Source: Spirochaetales bacterium
GTDB taxonomy: Bacteria > Spirochaetota > Spirochaetia > Treponematales > UBA12059
Length of the DNA stretch: 5,421 nucleotides
Reading direction: 5' to 3'
NCBI GenBank assembly: GCA_004525355.1
Contig: SPCK01000168.1
Location: forward strand, 1-5,421
Shown here piece after piece: positions 1-5,193 of this stretch (its first letter is position 1; every line of letters begins with the position of its first letter). Position numbers and translations under genes: made by a program. Below the pieces are notes generated by a model that was not told where the DNA came from, made no database searches, and was given only the letters and a program-made list of their open reading frames with translations.

Positions 1-59
1 CTCACGATGTCGCTTCTCGAGACAATTTCCTGTACGGTCCGTTCGGCTATTCGTTTCAT
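1..59 (-). CDS. dnaG: DNA primase DnaG, N-terminal fragment (cut by the left window edge)
   Basis: Only the first 19 codons are in the window. The minus strand from 59 reads ATG and stays open to base 1. It encodes a short peptide with Ile at residue 4 and the segment IVSRSDIV at residues 12-19. This matches the start of bacterial DnaG, where a conserved Ile is followed by a helix ending in (S/A)R.DIV, just before the zinc-binding domain, which would lie outside the window. DnaG makes the RNA primers for DNA replication. The ATG overlaps the mltG stop codon as ATGA. No Shine-Dalgarno sequence is visible in the last codons of mltG, so translation is probably coupled to mltG. The order mltG-dnaG, usually followed by rpoD, supports the call, although rpoD is inferred and not seen. 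The call rests on a short stretch, so another protein is possible but unlikely. Confidence 0.75.
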   Translation of the reverse strand, partial: MKRIAERTVQEIVSRSDIV

Positions 60-1117
60 TGGCTGCGCGGCTTGACGGCGAGGCTGGCTGCCTTGATATG
101 TTCATCGAGGGTCTCCGAGAAATAATGCCTGCCGGATGCCTCGTCCACGAGGCGGAAGTACAGATATTTTGATGCCGTTGGCCTGAATGCGGCCTGGAGA
201 GCGGTAGGCCCTGGATTGCTTATCGGCCCTGGTGGCAAGCCAGGAAACCTGTAGGTATTGAACGGGTCTTCGATCTGAAGGTCTCGATCGTAGATGCGCG
301 ATGGATGCGGCTTGCCCTGTCGTTCGGTAATCACGTATACGATCGTCGCGCAGGATTGCAGCGCCATGCCGATGCGCAGTCGGTTCCAGAACACGCTCGC
401 CATGAGGGGAGCCTCTTCGGGAACCCGGTATTCACGCTCGACAACGCTGGCCAGGATCACGTAGCGGTGAAGCTCCTCGGGGCTTAAGGCCGTCGACTCC
501 GGCGCCAGAACGGCCAGCCGGCTTCTGAATGTGGCGACCATCATGCGGATCAAGGCCGCGGCTCCGGCCTCGAAGGGCAAAAAATACGTTTCAGGAAACA
601 GGTACCCTTCGAAAGAGGTCTCCGGTATATCGAGTTCGGTAAGCAATGCCGTATCCACGGCGGCGGACATGAAGTTCGCTGCAGTAGCGATTCCTGCCCG
701 CTCGGCCGCGGCGGCCACGACATCGAGCCCGGCGCCCTCGGGTACCGAAACCCTGCTCAAGACCTGCCTGCCCGAAGCGATCATGTCCATGACCCCGCTA
801 CCGCTCATGTCCGGTCGTATCTCGTAGACGCCGGCCTTCAGCGATTGCTCCAGCCCGCGGGCCTTGAGGAGGACCCGAAACAGAGGCTCGGAACGTATGA
901 AGCCAAATTCACGAAGCCGCCTGGCGATTGCATATGCGCTGTCGCCGGACCTGACCGTGAACGTCGCACCTTCCAGCGGAATGGAATCTGCGGGACGATC
1001 GAGCCAGGTAGCCAACGTGATGGAGCCCAGCGCTAACGCCAACGTCGTGAGGGCGATGAAGAGAAAACCTGCCATCACGGCCTTTAGCCCCCGTGTTCGG
1101 ACCTTTGAGTCGTTCAT
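56..1117 (-). CDS. mltG: Endolytic murein transglycosylase MltG (YceG-like)
   Basis: MltG is an inner-membrane lytic transglycosylase that cuts nascent peptidoglycan strands internally and is thought to end glycan polymerisation. The 353-residue length fits the family. A short basic N-terminus is followed by one membrane segment at about residues 13-38, and the rest should lie outside the membrane. A LysM-like subdomain covers about 52-112 and the YceG catalytic domain about 120-345. The catalytic glutamate is predicted to be E227 in ASVVEREY, equivalent to E218 of E. coli. Other family hallmarks are EGYLFPETY (170-178), SVFWNRLRIGMALQS (241-255) and the NTYRFPGLPPGPISNPG block (287-303). Where E. 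coli has DPT after LQS, this protein has CAT (256-258), a variant I recall from other MltG proteins. The ATG at 1117 follows a good Shine-Dalgarno, GAGAGGAA at 1121-1128. The stop overlaps the start of dnaG. No internal frameshift is visible. Confidence 0.95.
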   Translation of the reverse strand: MNDSKVRTRGLKAVMAGFLFIALTTLALALGSITLATWLDRPADSIPLEGATFTVRSGDSAYAIARRLREFGFIRSEPLFRVLLKARGLEQSLKAGVYEIRPDMSGSGVMDMIASGRQVLSRVSVPEGAGLDVVAAAAERAGIATAANFMSAAVDTALLTELDIPETSFEGYLFPETYFLPFEAGAAALIRMMVATFRSRLAVLAPESTALSPEELHRYVILASVVEREYRVPEEAPLMASVFWNRLRIGMALQSCATIVYVITERQGKPHPSRIYDRDLQIEDPFNTYRFPGLPPGPISNPGPTALQAAFRPTASKYLYFRLVDEASGRHYFSETLDEHIKAASLAVKPRSQ

Positions 1118-1139
1118 CTATTCCTCTCGATTAACAGGG

Positions 1140-1171
1140 TGCTGACAGTCTGCATCCGCGGTTTGTCAGCA
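1140..1171 (-). promoter_or_regulatory. Inverted repeat / possible RNA hairpin in the mltG leader
   Basis: The 60-bp gap in front of mltG contains perfect 8-base arms, TGCTGACA at 1140-1147 and TGTCAGCA at 1164-1171, around a 16-nt loop. The loop carries a CCGCGG palindrome. In the mRNA this could fold into a hairpin about 11 nt upstream of the mltG Shine-Dalgarno. No run of T follows the 3' arm, so it does not look like an intrinsic terminator. It could be an operator for a DNA-binding protein, an RNA processing or stability element, or chance. The structure is seen in the sequence; any role is inference. Confidence 0.4.
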
Positions 1172-1177
1172 GCCTTT

Positions 1178-1405
1178 TCAGCAAATATCGGGATCTGAAA
1201 GACGGCGGGCGTAGCTCTCACCCAAGGATTCCATCTCCTCGATGGAAAAGCCGTCATACAAGAGGCAACGCAAGTTTTCCAGGGCCTTTCGCTGGTAACG
1301 ATCCAGATCGACTTCCCTCTCCACGAGGGCAAGGTATACGCCGGCCAGTTCGTCGCCGCGCAAGGCAACCTGCTTCTCGACTTCAGCGAATTGGTCAAAC
1401 GTCAA
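1178..1405 (-). CDS. Small helical protein of unknown function, TTG start
   Basis: I do not recognise this 75-residue protein. It is rich in acidic and basic residues and looks all-helical: a long amphipathic helix at about residues 3-32, a second at about 34-49 (DLDRYQRKALENLRCLLY) and a third at about 54-70 (SIEEMESLGESYARRL). It has no signal peptide or membrane segment, so it should be cytoplasmic. There are two cysteines, C47 and the last residue C75. The start is TTG, not ATG. It is supported by the strong Shine-Dalgarno GGGAAGGA at 1413-1420, seven bases upstream. The gene overlaps the end of the hydrolase gene by 11 bp and is followed by a 60-bp gap to mltG. The protein-like composition of this frame, compared with the Arg/Ser/Trp/Pro-rich overlapping frame at 1114-1398, marks it as the real one. 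Its place between a hydrolase and mltG-dnaG suggests a housekeeping or regulatory partner, but no function can be assigned. Confidence 0.75.
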   Translation of the reverse strand: MTFDQFAEVEKQVALRGDELAGVYLALVEREVDLDRYQRKALENLRCLLYDGFSIEEMESLGESYARRLSDPDIC

Positions 1406-2333
1406 GTTCCAGTCCTTCCCGCCCCAACACCACTTCGACGCCGCGATCCTCCATATGCCCCAGATACCAGGACGCGGATTTCAGGATTGACTCTATCTTG
1501 CGATCTCCATAGGACGGCTCGTGATGAAATAGTATTAGTCTTTTGATGCGCCAGCTGGCGGCGAAGTCAGCCGCCAGGCTGAACGATGAATGTCCCCAAA
1601 ATTGCTTCTCAATGGCCTCACCGAGCGTATATTGTGCATCAATGATGAGCGCGTCGGCATCCCCGAAATATTTTTCGTTTTCTGGCGTACGATCAAAATC
1701 GCGCGGATCCAACTCGGTATCCGTTGAATAGATGACTTTCTTTGAGCCTTCCTGCACGGCATAGCTATAGCATCCGCCTGGATGGCTCATCGCGCGATAA
1801 TGGACGCTTACCGCGCCTATCTTTACCCCGTCTCCATGTAATTGCACGAATTCCTTGCGCGCTCCCATGGCCTCCATGCCGACCGGAAAATAAGGCTGCC
1901 GCATCTGTCCCTCAAGGATGGATTTCAGATCGGGTGCAGGGCTGTAAAAGGCGATATAGGACCGGGGATCAAAGGCGGGCGTGAAGAATGGCAGCCCCTG
2001 TACATGGTCCCAATGGAAATGCGAAAAGAACAAGTGCACTGCAACGGGCTTGCGGAGCGCCGCCACTTCCTGTCCCAGATTTCGAATACCCGTACCCGCA
2101 TCAAAGACGATGCGGCAATTTTCATTCGTAACCAACTCGACGCAGGCCGTATTGCCCCCGATCGTGGAGAACAGGTAATCCGGGAGCAGCGCCAGGAAGC
2201 GCTCGCGCGATTCCTGTGACGCGAGGTCGTCAGGCGAAATTCTCTGGACGATGGAAGAAATCTTGCTCCTAAGCTGGGCGGGTGTCGTTGGAGTGGGCAG
2301 GGAACCTCTTACGCCCCAGAATCGTATTTTCAT
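1395..2333 (-). CDS. Metallo-beta-lactamase-fold hydrolase, PhnP/phosphodiesterase-like group
   Basis: This 312-residue cytoplasmic protein begins with the signature MKIRFWGVRGS typical of one group of MBL-fold metallo-hydrolases. The metal-binding motif HFHWDH gives H105, H107, D109 and H110. Further likely ligands are H184 (SHPGG), D205 (YSTDTE) and H270 or H271 (LFHHEPSYGD), and GHSS at 247-250 is another family hallmark. These residues should bind two metal ions and hydrolyse a phosphodiester or a related bond, but the natural substrate cannot be read from the sequence. A helical insert of about 40 residues (15-56) separates the N-terminal strand from the IGGNT loop (58-62). The ATG at 2333 is preceded by GGGAG at 2341-2345 with 7-nt spacing and gives exactly the conserved N-terminus. 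The first 65 bp therefore overlap the end of the upstream cysteine-cluster gene in another frame. The TGA stop lies inside the next gene. Alternatives in the same fold, such as a PhnP-like or RNase Z-like enzyme, cannot be separated here. Confidence 0.9.
   Translation of the reverse strand: MKIRFWGVRGSLPTPTTPAQLRSKISSIVQRISPDDLASQESRERFLALLPDYLFSTIGGNTACVELVTNENCRIVFDAGTGIRNLGQEVAALRKPVAVHLFFSHFHWDHVQGLPFFTPAFDPRSYIAFYSPAPDLKSILEGQMRQPYFPVGMEAMGARKEFVQLHGDGVKIGAVSVHYRAMSHPGGCYSYAVQEGSKKVIYSTDTELDPRDFDRTPENEKYFGDADALIIDAQYTLGEAIEKQFWGHSSFSLAADFAASWRIKRLILFHHEPSYGDRKIESILKSASWYLGHMEDRGVEVVLGREGLELDV
1413..1420 (-). promoter_or_regulatory. Ribosome binding site that decides the TTG start of the small gene
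   Basis: GGGAAGGA on the minus strand lies seven bases before the TTG at 1405-1403, inside the 3' end of the hydrolase gene. It is one of the best Shine-Dalgarno matches in the window and is the main reason to accept a TTG start for the 75-residue protein. Confidence 0.7.
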
Positions 2334-2796
2334 CTATCGTCTCCCAACGTAAGGCATAATCGAGGACGAGAGCATTGTTGGAAATCCTGGTCATGAGCCG
2401 ATCGGCAATGACACTGCCTTCCAGAAGGGCGCCGGAACCGATTCCGGGACACTTGTGGGCCGCAGCCTGCCAATCAGCCTCCGAGTCCAGGATACCCGGC
2501 CAAAATGGATATGATGAGCATTGAACCGGACGGGCTGCATAGACCGAGCAACCGGCAGGAGTCCACATAATGCAATCGTTGCCAGGCTTCTCTGTCAGAC
2601 TGATGGACCATCCGGTGCCCACATCTACCGATCTGGTAAATTTATCCAGAAACTCGCGAAAGGCAAGCCCCATATGGCAAAGCAGGCGAATAATATCGTC
2701 AGCGGAGAGAAAAACGACCCCCGGATCATGCCGGCAGCAGTCTGAACACCGCGTGCATGTGAAGCGAAGGCCTCGATTCCAGAATGGCGTTTCCAT
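2269..2796 (-). CDS. YkgJ-family CxxCxxCC cysteine-cluster protein
   Basis: The 175-residue protein carries the family motif C-x2-C-x2-C-C at residues 14-21 (CTRCSDCC). It also has C75, then GCSVYAARPVQCSSYPF (82-98, with C83 and C93), and C116 in KCPGIGSG. These eight cysteines form the pattern of the UPF0153/YkgJ family, which is annotated as a putative zinc- or iron-chelating domain. No biochemical function has been firmly established for the family, to my knowledge. There is no signal peptide or membrane segment. The ATG at 2796 has GGAGG at 2808-2812, 11 nt upstream, a rather long spacing. The C-terminal 20 or so residues are encoded in the region that overlaps the hydrolase gene. It is the first gene of the string that leads to mltG and dnaG, and starts only 38 bp after the tRNA terminator. 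Confidence 0.9.
   Translation of the reverse strand: METPFWNRGLRFTCTRCSDCCRHDPGVVFLSADDIIRLLCHMGLAFREFLDKFTRSVDVGTGWSISLTEKPGNDCIMWTPAGCSVYAARPVQCSSYPFWPGILDSEADWQAAAHKCPGIGSGALLEGSVIADRLMTRISNNALVLDYALRWETIDENTILGRKRFPAHSNDTRPA
2341..2345 (-). promoter_or_regulatory. Ribosome binding site of the hydrolase, inside the ykgJ-family gene
   Basis: GGGAG on the minus strand lies seven bases upstream of the hydrolase ATG at 2333. It sits within the coding sequence of the cysteine-cluster gene and fixes the hydrolase start, so the 65-bp gene overlap is not an artefact of choosing too early a start. Confidence 0.6.
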
Positions 2797-2834
2797 ACCC
2801 TCATTATCCTCCAGGCCGTTTTGGCTACCGCTTG

Positions 2835-2861
2835 AAAAAAAAGGTCGCCCGTCGGGCGACC
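2835..2861 (-). terminator. Intrinsic terminator of the tRNA unit
   Basis: On the minus strand, a perfect 8-bp GC-rich stem (GGTCGCCC/GGGCGACC at 2861-2854 and 2850-2843) with a 3-nt loop is followed directly by eight T residues (2842-2835). This is a textbook Rho-independent terminator. It lies 8 bp after the 3' end of tRNA-Tyr and 38 bp before the start codon of the ykgJ-family gene. Confidence 0.93.
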
Positions 2862-2869
2862 ACTGGTGA

Positions 2870-2951
2870 TGGAGAGAGAAGGATTCGAACCTTCGAAGGC
2901 TGAGCCAACAGATTTACAGTCTGCCCCCTTTGACCGCTCGGGAATCTCTCC
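2870..2951 (-). tRNA. tRNA-Tyr (anticodon GUA)
   Basis: The 82-nt minus-strand sequence folds as a class II tRNA. It has a perfect 7-bp acceptor stem (GGAGAGA/TCTCTCC), a D arm CCC...GGG, an anticodon loop CTGTAAA giving GUA, a long variable arm with a GGC/GCC stem, and a T arm GAAGG-TTCGAAT-CCTTC. The anticodon stem has one G-U pair (27-43). The discriminator base is A. The next bases are TCA, so the CCA end is not encoded and must be added by tRNA nucleotidyltransferase. It is co-transcribed behind tRNA-Thr after a 37-bp spacer and followed by the intrinsic terminator. Confidence 0.97.
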
Positions 2952-2988
2952 AATAGGGACCGGCGCCCTGGTTAAACTCATGGTCTTG

Positions 2989-3061
2989 AGCCATCTCCCG
3001 GAATCGAACCGAGGACCTCGAGATTACAAGTCACGCGCTCTGCCAACTGAGCTAAGATGGC
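2989..3061 (-). tRNA. tRNA-Thr (anticodon UGU)
   Basis: The 73-nt minus-strand sequence gives a cloverleaf with a perfect 7-bp acceptor stem (GCCATCT/AGATGGC), D stem GCTC/GAGC, anticodon loop CTTGTAA (UGU, reading ACA and probably other ACN codons) and T arm CTCGG-TTCGATT-CCGGG. Two points are atypical: the anticodon stem CGTGA/TCTCG has a U-U mismatch at position 29-41, and the discriminator base is U where the bacterial tRNA-Thr genes I know have A. The CCA end is not encoded. The gene starts about eight bases after the predicted transcription start and leads the Thr-Tyr unit. Confidence 0.95.
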
Positions 3062-3117
3062 GCCGAACGAGTGGCACTATACCGAAAACGGTACATTGCG
3101 TCAAGACGGAATTGATT
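3062..3117. other. Spacer between the secreted-protein gene and the tRNA unit
   Basis: These 56 bp hold the tRNA promoter and nothing that looks like an intrinsic terminator for the upstream gene pair. Transcripts of the TPR/NHL/VWA pair may therefore run into the tRNAs and end at the 2835-2861 terminator. Confidence 0.6.
3076..3104 (-). promoter_or_regulatory. Sigma-70 promoter of the tRNA-Thr/tRNA-Tyr unit
   Basis: The minus strand has TTGACG at 3104-3099 (-35), a 17-bp spacer and TATAGT at 3081-3076 (-10), each five of six matches to consensus. Initiation is expected near 3069, leaving a leader of about eight bases before the tRNA. The bases after the -10 box begin GCC, a GC-rich discriminator like those of stringently controlled stable-RNA promoters. 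The spacer also contains a small palindrome (TACCG, four T, CGGTA; 3093-3080) that runs into the -10 box. Confidence 0.85.
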
Positions 3118-5193
3118 TCAACGCAACCGGGAGAAGAAACCAGTCTCATCCTTGCCGGAACGACCCCGCAGGTATGTCTCGACGGATAGCGCCAGGTATT
3201 CCCTGCCAAATCCGTCATTGGCCAAGGAATTGAAGCTGAGGCGGTACAAGCCGGTCTTGGTACTCCGTATATCGGAGGCAAGTGAAGCCAGGCCCTCGGG
3301 GCGATCTGAATTGAGCACGGAACCGCCCGTTCTTTCAGCCAGATATCTGAGCACCGGGGAGACATTCGCGGTGCCCACGATAACGGCATAGAACACTATC
3401 CCGTTGTTGGCCAGAAGCGCACCGAGTTCCGATACCGATGTTTCATCGAGTAGCGCCTCGTTGGCCGAGCCGCTTGTCAGGTATACAACGGCCTTGCGAC
3501 CTCCGGCGACGAACAGGGAACCGGCCGCAAGTCGGAGACCGGTATCGAAACGCCATTCCTTCGAGGCCTTGGCCGACAGAATGGCGCTCGTCAGTGTCAC
3601 GAGGTTTCCCCGGATGGCGGGCTGCGGCAAAGCCCCGGCTATCACGAGGGCCGCTGACGAATTTTCGCCAAATGCGTCATGAATCTCGGAAAGGATATCC
3701 CGTGTCTGTCGAATCGAGGCGACCATGGTATCAGAACCTTCAAGGAGGAATATCGCACTGAGTTCCGTGGACGCGTCAAGCGACCCATCGAAAGCAAAAC
3801 CTTGGGCAGGGCTGATGCTTTCGGTAACATAATCAACGGGCCGATCCGCTTCGATTCGACGTTCAGTAATCCGAACGGTTTGCGACAGGTAGAAATTCGA
3901 GCTGGATAGTCCGACCACCGGACGCCCCGCCCGATCGAGAACGCGCACATTGACATTTACCCTTGGATATCGCGACGAATCGATCCCTATCGCCTCGACG
4001 GACAGGCCTGCATAGCGAATGGCCGGATCGGAAAGGTAGGCCAGCTCGGACGCATCGAAATCGACGACGACAAGATCGCCGTTGGCGTCCCACGCGGCCG
4101 ACAGGATCCGGGGATTGGAACGCTCGGAGCGGTATAGCTCTCTGACTGATCCACTTTCCGGGTCGAGTAGGACGACCCTGCCCGTATCGGCGAGCAACAG
4201 GCCGTCTTTCATGAGCCGTAATCCTTCCGGGCGCGCAAGGATGCCCCGGGACGCGACCCCCAGGTAGTTGCCGTAGGTATCGAACTCGAAGACTGCCTTG
4301 AGGGCGGCGTCAGCGACATAGACGACGCCGTTCCCGGTCGCCACGCCGGTCGGTAATCGCAGGCCCGGGAATTCTGCGTTCATCGTCCCGAAAGCCAAAA
4401 CGTACCGACCTGAGGAATCGAACTTGACCACCCTTGAGTGGCCGACATCCGAAACGTAGATAAAACCGTCGGTATCCGTCGCCACGTATTGCGGTCCCGC
4501 GAGCCGGCCGGGTCCATCAGTATCGCCGATGTATCCCAGAATGACGCCGTCCGAGGAAAGCCGCGCCAAGCGATCCGCCTGGAATTCCGAGACGATAATG
4601 GTGCCGTCCACAAGGACGGCAAGCGAGAATGGCCGGTCGAAGCCTGATGAATTTCCCCGCATCCGCCGCATTATCTGTCCATTGACGTTTATATGGAGAA
4701 TTTCGTTGCTTCCGTGAGCCACGAGCAGAAGGGATCCATCCGGGAGCGGTTCTATCCAGCTTGGTCGCAGAAATCGAATGTCCTTGCCTTCCTTGCCGGC
4801 CAATTCCGAGGAGCGTATATAGCGCAAAGCCGGAAGCGCGAGCGCGGGATCGGATGCCTGCTCAAAAAGTTCCAGCCGGGATTCCAGGAATGGCGAGGCG
4901 CCGACAGCAGATAGAGTCCTTCGCCATGCATCGAAGGCTGTCGCGGCCGAACCGAGCCTGTAGTAGGCCTTGCCCAACCAATATGAGCCGAGAGGATTGC
5001 CTGGAGCCTGGCCCAGGGCCTGCTCGAACAGGAGGAGCGATTCAGCGTAGCGGCCGGCGTTGTATGCCTCGACTCCATTCCTGAAGGCTTCTCCGGCGGG
5101 AGGCGAACTGAAATCGAATTTGAATTGCGCATGAACTGGAAGCGCTGTCGCGAGAACCAGGACCGAGGCCAGGAAGCGTCTGGAGCGCGTCAT
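3118..5193 (-). CDS. Secreted TPR / NHL-propeller / von Willebrand A-like protein
   Basis: This 691-residue protein starts with a signal peptide (basic MTRSRR, hydrophobic 7-20, likely cleavage after VHA at 22), so it should act in the periplasm or at the outer membrane. A short TPR unit covers about 36-95. Six NHL/beta-propeller-like repeats follow at about 143-390, with recurring units such as GFIYVSDVGHSRVVKFDSSGRY. Residues 396-450 resemble the strand-rich lead-in of VWA-related domains (NVNVRVLDRAGRPVVGLSSSNFYL). A von Willebrand A-like domain occupies about 477-650. Its metal site is degenerate: the expected DxSxS is EGSDT (485-489) and the later Asp after the central strand is Ser (574). 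T551 is kept. No enzyme motif is seen, so a scaffold or ligand-binding role is likely but unproven. The ATG overlaps the stop of the upstream TPR gene (ATGA) and has GGGAAGG at 5204-5210. The stop lies 56 bp before tRNA-Thr, with no intrinsic terminator in between. Confidence 0.85.
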   Translation of the reverse strand: MTRSRRFLASVLVLATALPVHAQFKFDFSSPPAGEAFRNGVEAYNAGRYAESLLLFEQALGQAPGNPLGSYWLGKAYYRLGSAATAFDAWRRTLSAVGASPFLESRLELFEQASDPALALPALRYIRSSELAGKEGKDIRFLRPSWIEPLPDGSLLLVAHGSNEILHINVNGQIMRRMRGNSSGFDRPFSLAVLVDGTIIVSEFQADRLARLSSDGVILGYIGDTDGPGRLAGPQYVATDTDGFIYVSDVGHSRVVKFDSSGRYVLAFGTMNAEFPGLRLPTGVATGNGVVYVADAALKAVFEFDTYGNYLGVASRGILARPEGLRLMKDGLLLADTGRVVLLDPESGSVRELYRSERSNPRILSAAWDANGDLVVVDFDASELAYLSDPAIRYAGLSVEAIGIDSSRYPRVNVNVRVLDRAGRPVVGLSSSNFYLSQTVRITERRIEADRPVDYVTESISPAQGFAFDGSLDASTELSAIFLLEGSDTMVASIRQTRDILSEIHDAFGENSSAALVIAGALPQPAIRGNLVTLTSAILSAKASKEWRFDTGLRLAAGSLFVAGGRKAVVYLTSGSANEALLDETSVSELGALLANNGIVFYAVIVGTANVSPVLRYLAERTGGSVLNSDRPEGLASLASDIRSTKTGLYRLSFNSLANDGFGREYLALSVETYLRGRSGKDETGFFSRLR

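Noticed and set aside
1114..1398. Minus-strand frame of 94 codons whose stop overlaps the mltG start.
   Set aside because: The composition is rich in Arg, Ser, Trp and Pro, typical of an out-of-frame shadow. The overlapping TTG-start frame has a strong ribosome site and a coherent helical sequence. The neat ATGA overlap is the only point in its favour.
1842..2219. Plus-strand frame of 125 codons opposite the MBL hydrolase gene.
   Set aside because: It is antisense to a gene with clear catalytic motifs, has no convincing domain, and has the composition of a shadow frame.
2803..2808. GATAAT on the minus strand as a -10 box for the ykgJ-family gene.
   Set aside because: It overlaps the ribosome-site region only a few bases from the start codon, and no -35-like hexamer lies 16-18 bp upstream.
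2625..2981. Minus-strand frame of 118 codons covering tRNA-Tyr, the terminator and the start of the ykgJ-family gene.
   Set aside because: It contains the sense-strand tRNA-Tyr translation (GEIPERSKGADCKSVGSAFEGSNP), another common artefact, and then runs out of frame through the real gene.
2866..3189. Plus-strand frame of 107 codons across both tRNA genes.
   Set aside because: It is the antisense translation of tRNA-Tyr and tRNA-Thr; peptides like EREGFEPSKAEPTDLQSAPF are a well-known artefact of reading tRNA genes as protein.
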